NCBI GenBank assembly: GCA_951230915.1
Contig: OX579636.1
Coordinates: 45,015,912-45,079,911, forward strand
Source: Antitrichia curtipendula
Lineage: Eukaryota > Streptophyta > Bryopsida > Hypnales > Leucodontaceae
DNA: 64,000 bases
Direction of reading: 5' to 3'
Positions 1-13,337 of this stretch are shown here, in pieces. Below the pieces are notes generated by a model that worked only from the letters and a program-made list of their open reading frames with translations, was not told where the DNA came from and ran no database searches. Each line of letters opens with the position of its first letter. The stretch's first letter is position 1. Both the position numbers and the translations under genes were made by a program.

Positions 1-3000
1 TGTAAATAAAACGTGTATTCTTCACAATTCCCAGTGGTGGCTCTTCATCCGTGCCCCAAGGTAAAATATGACCTTTGTCTTAGTGAAAGTAAACCACTTC
101 TTGTCAATGTGGATGAGGTCCATCATGTTATGAAACTATGATAGATGGATTAGATCCAACATCAAAAGGCAAAATTGAATAAAAACAGTCTTTTCTGAAA
201 CAGCTAGATTGCATTTGAATGATACTTGATATTGTCATCTTGAAATCGCTAATGCATGAACACCTTTGAAATGTTAATGTGGATGGTAGTTGAGCAAATG
301 TTCTTCCTATTAGACAATGATATTTCCTTCAACCTATCCATATCTAAAGCCTTTTACTTGCATCCAACTCGCCCATGTCTCTTAGACAACACTACAATAG
401 CAATATTTTTTCTGCCAAAAAACACTAATCCCACTTCCAAATCCTTGATATTGTCTTGCAAATGATGTCAAATTCATTAGCAACTTTGGTTAGGGCTCCT
501 CTAACCAATGCATGAGGTTGATTGAAGATCCTTGCCTTAGATGAGAAGCACCTAGTACACCACTTGATGCTCTTCGTTGGTGAGATTGCGATTTTTTTTT
601 ACATTGGAGTCGGTAATGGAGTTTGGAACATCGTAGACAACATTTGAGATGTTACGGAGGATGCCTTCTTCACCAACTTGGACAATTCTAGAATATGGTT
701 CACGTCCTTCTTCCATGGTTCGATTGCTTACAAGTCTTAATCACTAGAGCTGGTCGAAGTTGAATCACATGAGCATAGTTAAATCACAAGCATTGATCAC
801 AATTAAATCATAGGAGCTCATCAAAGTTGAATTACAAGAGCTAATTACAATTGAATCATAGGAGTTGATCAAAGTTCATTATAGTGGAGATGATAGCAGA
901 ATAGGAGGAAATTGACAATTTTGTCCCACCTATTTTAAACATGATCCGCTTGACTTTGACTCTAAAACTTTTACACCTACTAGAATTGAATAGAAACTGC
1001 AGTAATTGTACATTGTCCAAATAGGAGCACCTTACACATTAATCTTGCATTTTCCAAGAAATCACGTATTTATTTTGAGAGAAGGGGAGCAATTGTTTTG
1101 AAGTTGTATGGTAGTTGTTTTGCAATTGTAGGGCCATTGTTTTGCAATTACTTATAAGTTGATTGCTAATAGTTTTTATTTTTTCATGGAATTCTTTTTT
1201 GCATCAACTGTTCTTTAGTTTAATTACCTACTCTATTAGTTACAATACATATGAGAATCTTTTGCAACAAATGTACAAAGACTACAAATAACTAACATAC
1301 AACTAGGTCAACAACAAATTGAGGTGTTCTTTATAGATCCAAAACACACTTATATTGATTGTGGTGGATGCAAAAGTAGTGATTTTGTGATTGATATAAA
1401 AATATTGTTTCACAATAGTACCTAAAAGTCATAATATTGCATTACAATCTACTAAGTTGAAGCATATATGGCAATTGCAAGTTTATTGCACAAGTCCTTT
1501 GTTGTCTTTGCAACCACTTTTTGGCTCTTTGATCTATTAAAAACTACATACACTTAGCGACTGATTAAAAATATCATAAAAAAATAGTTCTTAAGGTAAA
1601 TTAAATGGTTCATACAGTCTCACCTACATATATATATTGCATGACTTTAAATAAGAATAGTATTACAAATACAAGTGAAGAAGTTGAGTGAAAGTTATGG
1701 CAAAAGAAGAAAAATATACTACCTTGTGGTAGCCAATAAAAACATCAAGAATCCAAAATAACTATGGTTATAGAAATAGAAATCACAAAATACAAAGAAA
1801 ATAAATGACAAAAATTATGAAAAGAACAAGAAGGAAGACACAAAGGAAGACATAAAGAAGTAAGAGGTAAGAGACAACTTGAGGCTAGAGACAAGAGATA
1901 GAAACAATGTTGTAGTTGGAGGCAGGAGTAGCAAAGCAATGGCATCTAAGGCTTTAGTAGGTCCCTCTATCCTAATCTAATAGCTTCCACAATACAAAGT
2001 CTCTATTGACTATTTTCATGATCTTAGGGAGTAAACTTGCATTTACTTAGAAAACTACATGAGTTAAAATGATTGAATGTTGTTAATTCATTGGAGATAA
2101 AATTTATAACTTTAAAAAAAATAGGGGTTTGTAAATTCATTACAAGAATATTTGGATGGTTGCAAGAAAGACCAAGCAATTTTGCCAATAGCATTCTATA
2201 TAATACTCATGATTTTAGGGGGGTACTTTAAAATTTTAAAAATAATTTTAATTTTAAAAATAATTTCCAATGTAAACACCTATAAAAAAAAGTTATACGA
2301 GGAAGGAAAAGCATAGAAAAAATTTCTAAGTAGGAGAACTAGAAAAGTGAAAAATCTCAAAAAAATTAGGTACTTTGATGTTTTAATTTGCAAAAAATAG
2401 GATTTTTTTTAAATAACTAAAAATTGTCAATGATGAAGAGCTTTCACAAAAGGAATGATCTCAAAACCATTTTCAATGTTCAGAAGTGTGCGCGCAAGGG
2501 AGTCTTATATGTGGAGGATATAAAATAATGTTTTTCTAAATTTCCTTTGATAGGCAAAATTTCCAACTCTTGATTATTAGTTTTGGGTTCTCCCCAATAC
2601 TAAAAATCCTTAAATCACAAAGTGTGACAAATTAGCTAAATTTAAATTTAAATGTAAAATAATTTTTGACATTTCTTGAAAAATAAAGAATCTGAATACT
2701 ATCAAATTTTCCATCTCCATTAAAAATTCTAAGTGCATTGGACTCATGCTTCAAAAGTCATGGCTGATGACAACTTTGTCGCTCCAATTGTGATGCAAAA
2801 TAGGACTGGTCTTTCTTGCATTCACCCATTTTTAAAATATTTTTAGAATATAGTCAAATAGAACCATTTTCACAAATATTACCATTATAGAAATAATACT
2901 ACCTCTTTGAGGTGATAGTGATAGTGATAGTGATAGTATAAAACTATGTACAAGCCTAATAATAGGATAGTCAAGGAATCATTTTTATACACATGGCATG

Positions 3001-4470
3001 TAGCCATTGGACAAAAATCATTTCCAATTCCTTACATTGAAACATTCAACCTCCAGATTTACTTCCATCCTCCTCAATTCCTTTTTTCTTGTAGAAAACT
3101 TTAAATTACATTAAAAATTTCAATCCCACAAAAAATACAAAAACAACAATTTAATGACATACTATAATTTACTCTTCATAGTCTTGCAATCACTGGTTCA
3201 AACACCTTACTACACTACTTCAATCAAAGCACAATAAACATGTGTCCAACACTTTCATTTTCAAAGTGCAAGTGTTGTTTAATAATTTGCAAGTTATCAA
3301 TTATACTTCTTTGTGTTTTCAAATGCAAGTGTCTTTTTTGAGGTCTCTCTGTCAAGTATCAAATTTTGTCCATGGATAGTTTCTTAAAGAGACTAGTTGA
3401 TATTTTGTTTTAAAATTGCAACAACTTTCAATTTTACACTTAGGCAAGCATTCCACTTGTTGAGAATTTTGCACAGAGAAAAACAGTGTTTGATGGATTC
3501 TATGACAATTCGGATACTCATGCAATGGTTATGGAACTTTTGCATGTAAAACCCTTGTTTTGCATATGTTGTTGTCAATTCAACATTTATAGATAGGAAG
3601 ATTAATTGAAGCAACTTCATTTTTAAATTTTCAATTGGTTGTCATTAACTAACTTATCTTCGAGAATTTCTTTCATACATTGGTAGTATAAGTGATAAAG
3701 TGGTATAATTATACAAGTTACAGAGTCTAGATATCCAAACAAGAAGCATCATATCTAGATAAGTGTCGAATGACTTTGCATCTACGTCAAGATAACCATA
3801 ATTTGCCAAGTTTCAAGCTCTTCATAAAGAACATCAAAATCAACTTCAATTATCATAAACAAATTGTAATTTCACACTACTGGACATTGCCGCACTTGAT
3901 CTAAACAATTTCATAGCTCTTGACTATCTCTTCCAACATCTTCACAACATGGACAAGTTTCAATATAATTATTGTGACTGTCACTTGCAATTTTGAAAGA
4001 CAAGTAGATGATTTGAACAGATGGAGCACATGTACTAACAACTTTTTCAAGTCAAATCGCACGGCACCAGGGGTTATTGTTTGTTTTTTCAAATCGCATG
4101 TCTATTAATTTTTTAGAGGGGAGGATATTGTTTTCTTTTTGAATTGAATGGTTGTTGATGTTTTAGGGGGGGTAGGATGGGGTTACTTGTCTCTTCTCTG
4201 AAGATAGTCAAATATGTTAAAAATTCCATATATACAAATCATATATAACCTTCTTTTAAATCCCCCATTAACCCTTGAGTGTCCCATCGCCTCAAATATG
4301 GCCTTCCATATCTAAAATGTTACCTTGTTTGACTATTATAATCTTTCCAACAGTCAAAACATTGATTGGAATGAGTTCAAAAGGGTATGGATTTCCGTAA
4401 TATGGGTTGGGCACTCAAGGGTTAATGCACGTGGTTTGCTAAATTATAAGGGAGTGACTTCTCCGGGTTC
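1..4470. other. AT-rich intergenic DNA, no gene seen
   Basis: All reading frames are short and none resembles a known protein. The stretch has A/T homopolymers, diverged short repeats and a hexamer run (GTGATA, about four copies near 2911-2937). I see no transposase, RNA gene or splice-consistent coding series. Confidence 0.7.
735..880. repeat. Diverged tandem repeat, about 27-bp unit
   Basis: A phrase like TTGAATCATAGGAGCTGATC recurs about five times with substitutions (for example near 750, 780, 805, 830 and 855). Units are degenerate, so this is an old tandem array. No function is suggested. Confidence 0.5.
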
Positions 4471-4602
4471 ATGACTATTCTACAATTGAACTATGACTAT
4501 TCTACAATTGAATTATGACTATTCTACAATTGAAATATATCTATTCTACAATTGGTCTATGACTAATCTACAATTGATTTGTGACCATCTACAACTATTC
4601 TT
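4471..4602. repeat. 22-bp tandem repeat, about six copies
   Basis: Units begin at 4471, 4493, 4515, 4537, 4559 and 4581 and centre on ATGACTATTCTACAATTGAA. The first three are nearly identical and the later ones drift, as expected of a minisatellite that decays at one edge. A 61-residue frame through it is a product of the periodicity, not a gene. Confidence 0.85.
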
Positions 4603-4872
4603 CAACTATGATACAAGTAATCAACTATTCAACAACTTTTCTATGATGACATATAAATTAAGCATTATGCATACGTAGATCTTTTAAAAACACAATACAA
4701 TTTACTTAGAAATTGACTTCTAGTCATTTTGCATATGAGATTGATTGTCTTTCCACTACTTTGTGATAATTTTGAATCCAATTTGTAATGGTAGTTTTTT
4801 ATGCTAACATCAACTTATATAATGTTTAGATTCAATTGTTGCAATTCCACTTGCATTTAATGATGTTGAAGT

Positions 4873-4977
4873 CATTCTTATTCTCAATTCCGCTTGAGAA
4901 TAAACAAGCGGAATTGAGAATAAGAATGCGTCTCTATAACCTTCCATGTGTCTCTATTCATATCCATGGAAGGTTAT
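4873..4977. repeat. Two adjacent perfect hairpins
   Basis: The first hairpin has perfect 24-nt arms (4873-4896 and 4905-4928) around an 8-nt loop. Seven bases later a second has perfect 13-nt arms (4936-4948 and 4965-4977) around a 16-nt loop. Perfect pairing in otherwise decayed DNA suggests recent origin, for example template switching during replication. A transcribed structure is possible but unsupported. Confidence 0.85.
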
Positions 4978-7889
4978 ATTGCAAAAATAACCACCACCAT
5001 GACAAAAGGTATCATAATTGTGGCCATGTTTGGTGGAGAACAATTCTAAAAATAGATTTCAAACATTTTGGAAAAATGATTCAATTTCTTTAGGAAGAAA
5101 AAGATATTCAAAAATATTTTGATTTTGAGTTTCTATAAAAATAATTACTAGAAATAAATAAATATTTAGCAAATTTTTTTTGGTGATTCTACCTCTCACT
5201 TAATATAGTTGATATGAAAATGTTGTCATCACCATTAATGCAAAACAAGAGGCAACTTAAGTATCACTAGGTGGTGATCTTCATGAGATACAAATTGATG
5301 AAAAGCACTTCTAATTAAGGTAATACAATATACACCAAAGACAATGCGGATTTTTTTATATTCATTTTTGATCCAACCTCCCAAGAATGTCAAAGCCATT
5401 CATTTTCCTAAGCAAGCAATTCAAGATTTTTTCTCTAATATTCAAAAACAATCATTCAAAGATAAAAATAGTTGATACAACCAATGTATTTATAAGCAAG
5501 TGGCCTTACAATTTTCCCAAAAGTGCTAAGTTGTCCACAAACTGCCTACTTGGTAGGAGCCATCAAATTGAAAGTAGTCTAGGAAAATTTATTGGTAAAC
5601 GCATAGTGTTGGACCTCTAGTTTATGGTAGTATATGTGAAAAATGTGTGTCCCTAAAATATTAAAGGCAAAAAGGTCTCTTACAAGTTCAAGAACTCGTT
5701 TTTTTCCTCCACATTTGGAATGACTATAAGAGAGTTGCATACTTGTCATGTGGGGTTAGAGGCATGCAAATGAAAACAAATAATACGATTGACTCAAAGA
5801 AATTGTTGTTATCTCTTTGAAGTAGAATTTTCAACATCGGAAAGTTGGATGTTCAATTGAATTATAGTCAATTATAGAATGGTAGTGAGCAATTTAAGGT
5901 CAATTAAAGTCAATTATAGAATGGTGGTGATTAATAAGGTCGTGACACGTGTCCCAAAGTGGTGAGCAAGAAAGTAGGATGTAGTGAGTGGGAAAGTAGT
6001 TTTTGAATGATTAAAAAGATTCTATACTTTGGGGATGGATTGAGGCCAACTTTTGGCTTCTAAAATTCATAGTAATTTCAATTCAAGGCATAAAATTACC
6101 CAAAATTGCAATCCTTGTGATTTCTATCTTCCTACATGGCAAAAAACTTACTTACATTGCTTTATACTGCTCCACAACATGCACGGAATCGTTTAAGTAG
6201 TCAACTATGGGTGGTTCTACCATACCATAAAAGTTACTTCATAACTCACCGCTTGCCCACATGGAGGCACATATGACTCTCAAAACTGGTGCACCAACCC
6301 ACACCACACACATGGTCCTAGGTTGATGAAAATTACTACATTCTTACACAGAAATAGTAAATATTTACATAGTGTCAAATGTTGAGAAATTAGCGAGGGG
6401 CAACCTAATTTTAGTATTCAGTGTTTTAGTGCCCCCAACATGAGGCGATTAGTGGAGTTCACCCTTCTTTGATGGGATTCGGCACATTGGAGAACTGGGT
6501 GGTATTTCATTCAGGCTCTCTCAGACCTGTTAAAGCATTCCCAATTACAAAGAACCAGGAGTAAAAAAAATCTCATTACATGAGATTTAGCCCCTAGGAG
6601 GGCTATGAGTTCCCTAGGGGGTCCTAGCCCCCGGAATTGCATTGCAGCAATAGCTGGATGTGGCAAAGTAACTGCCACATCGTATGTTTTGGAAAAATAA
6701 AACCATTTTATTATTTTATTTTATTTTTCATTTGAAGATTAAAACTTTTTTTTCTTTTTCTAACAACGGAATTCTTTAACCGCCAGGGGAACAACGCCGG
6801 AAATGGGCCTGAAACGGCCCTCCCAACCCCCAAAATCTCATGTAATGATCCAAAGTCTTTGTTCATTCAAAATAAAGAAGTTACACCAAATATTGGGATG
6901 AAAACTAAACTAAATTTTGCTTCACAACATTCCTGATTTCATGTGGGTGGAATATTATTTCCAAACAAAAAAAAAACCATGTCATTGAGTGATTCCGATT
7001 TCATCATAACCTTTCATCATCACCTTGTGATAAGCTTAACACACAAGGTTTATAGGGCATCATTCAAGTGGTGGAACTAATGGTTCTCCAGAATTCATGA
7101 ATTAAGTTAAATCATGAATTAAGTGTACCATGTGGCTCCACATGAAAGGGGCCACCCTTAGGGTTAATGATGTTGTAAGTTCCAGCTGCTGTACCTAATT
7201 GACAGTAATCAGTTTGCACAGCAGTGTCATAGGAAACAAATTAGCTCCACATCCATTAAATTTTTTAAAAAAACTAAAAAAACTAAAAAAAAATTAAAAA
7301 CTAAAATTTATTCTGGAAGCTACACGCACAAGTCAGCAGAGTACTGCAGAAAGTCTTGTTGTCCAAAGGCTTCAAAAAGAGGGTAAACCTGCCTGCTGTG
7401 GAAAAACTTTCCCAAGCCAAATGAAAAGTTTTTCGAAGAAAGAATCCGCCCACTGAACTGAACTGAATGAGTGGATGCTTCAGAGTTTTCGGAGAAAAAT
7501 TTGCAAATGTAAGTTTTCGTAAGCCGGGCGGAGTTAAGTTCCACTTGAGTTTCCGCTGATACCCAAGGACGGAGACGGGCATTGACAATGATTGAATGCA
7601 CATGATAGAGAAAAAGCATGCGGTGGTACCAATGTAAAAGGACAAGCTGGAGTGATGGTGGACGGGATTTTTTATTCATAAATTTCAACTTATTTAGGCC
7701 AGTGGTTTTTATTTATTTATTTTCTAAATTCTATTTCTGAAGACAACAACCAGTTGTGATCACTGGTGGAGTGATGAAGCATTTACATCTGCAAATATCT
7801 ATTTTTATAAATGGATTGTAATGTGGATTGTAATGTGGATGACATAGCTGGCAACTATTCATCTTGCATTCATCCAAAATTGACAACTA
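4978..7889. other. Intergenic DNA, no intact gene
   Basis: Apart from the R3 fragment at 6226-6432 I see only short open frames. Two overlapping minus-strand frames at 7301-7688 (114 and 122 residues) lie in slightly GC-richer DNA, but they overlap each other in different frames and resemble nothing I know. Confidence 0.6.
6226..6432 (+). mobile_element. R3 element fragment (3' part)
   Basis: This aligns with 24415-24605: shared blocks include a GAGGCACATATGACT core, a GGTGCACCAACC core, and the terminal region with GAGAAATTAGxGxGGG. The end continues into a CTAATTTTAGTATTCAGTG segment, the reverse complement of the left end of the 24-kb copy. No left terminus was found, so it is probably truncated. 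Confidence 0.6.
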
Positions 7890-8646
7890 CACTGAATAGG
7901 GGTTTTAAAGGGATCCATTTAATTATTTGACATTACACACTATATAAATACCTGTCTTTGTTGTACATTAATAGTTATTGAAGTCTCCCAAGGTTGTACA
8001 TCATATTTCAAACATCTACAATTTTCTACAATAAGTTCCTCTAACCCTAATGTCCAAGGGCCTTTTTTTTCATCAAAAACTGTCATTTCTTTTGCAAAGA
8101 ACAAAAAACTTTAAAAATTATTTTTTGTGCATATCTAAGTATAGAATCATGTACCGATTTAGTACAAGAAATGCATAGAAGAAATTAAAGAAAACTTTGA
8201 CGATGCCGATTGTAAGATATTTGCACTTAAAAGTGAAGGAAACTAGTTTTTTTTTTAAGAAGATGCTTAGATTGCCCAAAAAACAAGGTTGTCCATAACT
8301 TTCTCATCACTAGTCCAAATAGAATGAACAAAATCTTCCAATATAGGTAAAAATATAATATTTGAAGAAAATTTAATTAATTTGATTTTTTGTGATTTTT
8401 TTTGAGTTGCCCCTTGAGCTACTTTTTGGACTTAAAGTGGCATAATGTTTGCTCCCGGGCATCGATTGAAATTAAAATTAAGTTCCCACAAAGCTAATCT
8501 ATTTTCCTATATTAAAAAATAAATTAAAAAAATCATGTGAAAAATTGAAATCACACAAACCTATCCAAAATTCCAAGAGTCCCCCATAGAGACTTTGGGA
8601 CTTTAGGGGTTAATTTTTCGATCCCCTTAATACCCCTATTCAGTTT
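7890..8646 (+). mobile_element. E3 element, copy 1 (interrupted by T1)
   Basis: Short TIR element with ends ACTGAATAGGGG (left, near 7890) and CCCCTATTCAGT (right, near 8644); the homology continues inward as AAAGGGATCC versus AAGGGGATCG. Its interior (ACATTACACACTATA and following) matches 10740-10925. Without the T1 copy inserted at 8045-8609, the host is only about 190 bp. No coding capacity. Confidence 0.7.
8045..8609 (-). mobile_element. T1 element, copy a (TTAA family, minus)
   Basis: The right boundary reads CTTTAGGGG then TTAA (8610-8613). The left boundary reads CTAA then CCCTAATGTCCAAGGGCC, matching the reverse complement of the right end of the 9811-10735 copy. The internal CTGTCATTTCTTTTGC and GCTCCCGGGCATCGATTG blocks also match that copy in reverse. 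At 565 bp it is internally deleted. The left flank CTAA is a one-base variant of TTAA. Confidence 0.8.
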
Positions 8647-8881
8647 AGAATCTAGCAAATTCATTCAAATGCTATGACCATATGCATTGCGAGCAACCAT
8701 TGCTCATGACAGACAAAGACCAATTTTCATCCTATTTTTTTTTTAGGAGATTGCAGTATGAGTTTCTGACCATAGGGCTGTTCACGGCGAACCTCAATTC
8801 TATGAGGTGAACATCTTTGAATGTTGCAAACTTTGTAAGTTACTGTAAGTTATCAAGATTTTTTTTTTAAAAATTTAGTGC

Positions 8882-9164
8882 CTAAGGTAGGTGTCTCTAA
8901 AAGTGAACTCTAATACAAAGGTACATTTTACTTTCTTCAATGTACATTTTAAGAGGGGATTGCTTTCAGAAACCAGTGAGTTTCAACTTCCAAAAATTTG
9001 TAACTTATTCCACAAAGGTCCGGAAAATATGAAACAACTTGGATTAGATACCAATTCCATTATTCTTCCTAGTAAAATTTACTGAAAATTGTTTCCAGGA
9101 GTTTAGCTTCCCTGAAAATGCAGTCAGCTCTTAAAAGGGTTGCTTTAAGAGCCTCCTACCTTAG
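8882..9164 (+). mobile_element. R5 MITE, 283 bp
   Basis: Left end CTAAGGTAGGTGTCTCTAAA and right end, read inward, CTAAGGTAGGAGGCTCTTAA form imperfect TIRs. The interior (TTTCAACTTCCAAAAATTTG and ACAACTTGGATT blocks) reappears in inverted orientation at 16330-16410 and as a fragment at 9730-9785. It contains no protein frame. No clear target duplication was seen. Confidence 0.7.
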
Positions 9165-9789
9165 AGCTCTGAGTGATGAGAAACTTGGAAGTCTTTTGTA
9201 CCTGACTTTTTGAGCGAGGGCAGCGTGACTTTCGCCCGCCCTAGGTGGTGGGGGTCTGACTTGGGCAGAATCCCCACCCCACCCCCTCCTCCGAATTAAA
9301 AGAATACAGCAGTCCAGTACTACCTTAACTTACATGCTATGGGACATGCCGCAAAAAAGGCAATGGGGGGCAAGCAGTCACCATGTGCCACGTGTCGCTT
9401 TTTTCTTGTAAGAATCATTCATAACTGAAGAAAGAGGCTCATTCCCATCTTTGGTTTAAGTTATTTAATTCCCGTTTCAATACAATTGATGGTACCTTCT
9501 CTCCCTTCTTTTTGTACTCGGTGGGTGTCATTAAACTTAGCCTTTAGCAGTGGAACTCGGAAGCCAGCAGCTTCAGTTGGGGATCTAAGTTGAAACTTAA
9601 CAGCAGGGGCAGCAGGGGGGTTGCAAAAGGTTGGGGGGCATGCTGAGTTGCTGACAGCTCAGCTTTTTCACTTCCCCAATAGAGCTGGTAGCTGGTACAT
9701 TTCGAGAGAGGGGCACTTTTACTGGTTATTACGGAGTACATTTCAACTTCAAAAATTCTCAACTAATTCCACAAAAGTCTAAAAAATTC
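9165..9789. other. Intergenic, GC-rich patch, R5 fragment
   Basis: There is a short GC-rich patch near 9220-9300, ending in a C-rich run. At 9730-9785 a fragment matches the R5 interior. A 72-residue minus-strand frame (9544-9762) has no recognisable features. No gene is supported. Confidence 0.5.
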
Positions 9790-10925
9790 TACACTGAATA
9801 GGGGTTTTAACCCCTAAAGGACCATTGTCCCCTCGGGGGACAAATGGGTTTTCGGGCAGGTACCTACGAGCTGAAATTTTCTCCTGATTTTTTGAAACTT
9901 TTTTTGGAGGTAGAAAATCTGATTAGCTTTATGGGAATATAATTTTTTTCACAATCGGTGCCCGGGAAAAAAAGTTATGCCCAAATAAGCTCAAAACAGG
10001 GGTCAAGGGGCAGCAAAAAAAATTTGCAATTTTTTTTTTTTTTTTTTTCTAATTTTGTTTTCTTGTAGATTATATTTTTGTCTATCTGAAAAGCTTTGAT
10101 TCATTTCATTTGGATTTTTTATGAGAATGTTATGGACAAGCTTGTTTTTCGGGCACTTAGAGCATCTTCCTGAAAAAATAACTTGTAGGATTCATTTCTG
10201 AATGTAATTTTTATAATTTAAAAAAAAAAAAAGTTCCACAAGGTTTAGTTTTTTTGCTAGAACAATCTCACCATTGGGATTAGTGATTTTTAATTCCATA
10301 TAAAAGATATTAATATTTTAGATTTTCTTTCTATCTTGTACCTACTTCTACTTAACAATTTCTTTAATAATGAAAATTAAGTTTTTTTGGATTTTCTTTT
10401 TTCCCCTAGACTCTCAACTCAATTCTCCACTATAAAGATTAAAAGCTCAAAACTCTGTAGTGCAAAATATTTAAGTTAAAAATGTTCAAAGTCATAAAAT
10501 CTAGTCCCGCAATGTGCTGAAAAACTTGTTTTTTTTCACTTTAAACGCAGATATCTTGCAATCTGTGCGGTCAAAAATTCTGAAATTTTTTCCATACATT
10601 TTCATACTAGTTAGGTATAAGATCCTATGGTTAGATGTGGAAAAAAAAACAAATTTCAATTTTTTTTACTCTTTGCTATAGAAATGGCAGTTTTGAGTGT
10701 TTTTTGGCAGAAAAATGGCCTTGGTCCTTTAGGGGTTAAGGGGGGGCTATACTGATTAATCGGCATTACACACTATACAAATATCTACTTTTGTTGTACA
10801 TCAATAGTTATTGAAGTGTCCGGAGGTTGTACATCATGTTTCAAACATCTATAGTTTTCTACATAAATCCCTTTAACAAGTCCCTTTAATTTATTTGGTC
10901 CCCTTGATACCATGAATACTACAAC
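9790..10925 (+). mobile_element. E3 element, copy 2 (interrupted by T1)
   Basis: It starts with the same ACACTGAATAGGGGTTT as copy 1, is split by T1 copy b at 9811-10735, and resumes with GGCATTACACACTATA, GTTGTACATCAATAG and the TTTCAAACATCTA block of copy 1. The distal end (GGTCCCCTTGATACC) is a degenerate version of the copy 1 right end. The host without T1 is about 200 bp. Confidence 0.7.
9811..10735 (+). mobile_element. T1 element, copy b, best copy (925 bp)
   Basis: This is the reference copy. Left end: TTAA (9807-9810) then CCCCTAAAGGACCATTG. Right end: CCTTGGTCCTTTAGGGG then TTAA (10736-10739). The TIRs match over about 14 bases with CCCC outermost. TTAA duplication plus CCC-beginning termini is the signature of the piggyBac superfamily. 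The interior has no long reading frame, so it is non-autonomous. Direction is set arbitrarily by this copy: CCATTGTCCC side left, GGCCTTGGTCC side right. Confidence 0.85.
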
Positions 10926-13337
10926 ACCACAAAATTACAACCGGTGTTGAATAGTATGTCGATGTGATAAGAAACCATTTTGGTGTAATGATTTTCAAGT
11001 TCTTCTTTTATAATATAAGAGGTTTGATGCTTCTACTCAAGATCATAAGGATACTTTGTTCACTGTTGAGTAAAAGTCTCCTATTTTTTTCATCAAAATG
11101 TAACTAATTTCTTACTAGTCTTCATTTTCTTCAACAATAAATTAGAACACTGAGAGATTAAAGTGTCTACATTCATCCATAAATGAAGTGATACCATCTC
11201 TAGGTGAAGGAGCATTCAAATGATTTTACTCACTATAAATGGAAAATGTATCATCAAATATCCTGTTATAATAATTGTATAATTTTTGAATAAATATCAC
11301 TAAAAAACAAAACTAATTGTGTTAATAGGGTCTCTAACGACCATAAACATGCCCTTGAAAAGATCCATATCTAATTTAATTGGTCATGTAGACATTTTAA
11401 AGGATAATTTTCTCACTCCATAGAGACCATATTTCTACTACACCAAAATAGTTATTAGTATGGTCTAAAATTTTTATCACTTGTAAGGATAAAATAGTAA
11501 ACAATGGTTGTAGTGGTGGTGGTGTAGCATTTGTGATGTGCAAGGGTGGCATTGTTGGATTTGGTCACTAATTTTTATACTAACCAATCATTCACCCATA
11601 CTAAATAATCATTTTAGTGTAGTAAATATTAGAAATAGGAAAAAAATCATGTCCACAAAGCACTTTGAAAGTTGACGAGCATTGTGCAACAAAAGCCAAG
11701 TAATTTAAGTTAGAATGTTCCCTATTAATCCTTGACCAATATGGTCTATGGTTGAAGATTCAATTCCCAATCTATGTGTTATGTTTATTGTCAAAATTAT
11801 AGAAATTTTAGTATTCATTACTTTTGTAAGTTAAAACATATGTTTACTATAATTTAAAAGTTTCAAAATGTTTCCTTTAGAACTGAAATATCTATAATTT
11901 CTTGAAGAAAATTGGTAAAAAACATCCACTTCAATTTTAAGGCATACTAAATATTTTTTTGTCAATCTTGTATATCATGATGGTAAACATTGTAATGTTG
12001 TTTGTGTTCAAATTGTAGTATTGTTTCAAAATTAAAATCTACAAGGTATTTGTATATGGTTTGGTTGCAATTATATATGTTCTTAATTAAAACGTGCTCT
12101 AAATTATCACTACAATAGAATCAGTAATTTAATTTGTAAGTAAACAAGATCTTGTGACAAAATTTTATTCCAGTTTGATATATTTTTGTAATCAAGTATC
12201 TCATTTGATCTCTACTAGTTATTGTTGTATAGTCTATTTTATTAAATTTATAGATTCAAACTTATTTTGAACTTTAGTGTTAAAAAACATACAAAATATG
12301 TTACCGAAATATTATAAAACATTAATTTTGTTTATATTAAAAATAATTATTCTTTTCTATTACTATTGCATGGGCTTATGTATATTATGATTAAATATAG
12401 AAGATTATACCTTTATTTTATTTAAAACTAAACTAATATAATTTTTTAGGAAATATTATAAATTAGACCTCACCATCTAAAGTACTTGTATATGAAGAGG
12501 GCTTTTTACGTCAATATGTTTAAAAAATGGAGAGCCACAACATTTATATCTTTATTGTTTTCAAATATTGTATCCAGTGCTCATTGTTGACATTTTGTGA
12601 CAAATAATTGATTAAAGTTGGAAATAGTAGTTTGTCAAATGCTTTAAATTATAAATATTTTGGAAATTTTATTTTTTCAAGACAAAAAAATTGTCATGTT
12701 TATAAAAAAATGATTTGGCATTTATCTTTAAGTGTATCTTTTTTTTGTCAACTTTGATAATCAAATTGTGCAAGTATTTCAAAGTAGGTTATAAATGACT
12801 TCTTCTTGGGTTAGAATTTTTAATTCAAAGCTAAGAAAATGTACTACCATTAAATAATAATAAATTTATTAAAAAAAGTCAAATGTCATTGACTTCTTTA
12901 ATGCACTTGTATTTATAGCCAAGTCTTTTGTATTCAATTCCAAAGGCATTGAAACCTAAAAAATAAAATAAAATAACTTAAGAGGACATCTTTGTGAGAT
13001 TGCCTTTGATGATTTTTTTTTAAAAGTACTTTTATTTCAACTCAACTTAAAAAACGCATAGAGCCTATATTGAATTCCTTAGATGTTAGGGATTTGAGAT
13101 GTTTTTTGTAAGGAATATTTAATAATAAGCATATTATAAATTGCAAATTATATTTGAATGTGAAGAACATACTCCTTGAATTTTTTTGCCACATAATTTA
13201 TATAAGTTTTGGATAATATTGATTATATTTATTCACATGCTATCAGTGTCAGCAAAGTCAAATTGGTATAAAGAAATCTTTGAAAATTACATTGCAATAC
13301 CTTAAATTAAACTAATTTTGACATACAATAATTTTAA
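10926..13337. other. AT-rich intergenic DNA, nothing recognised
   Basis: Very AT-rich with poly-A/T tracts and no open frame worth reporting. I found no repeat termini or splice-consistent exons here. Confidence 0.65.

Noticed and set aside
7301..7688. Two overlapping minus-strand frames of 114 and 122 aa
   Set aside because: They use different frames over the same DNA and neither has a recognisable motif.
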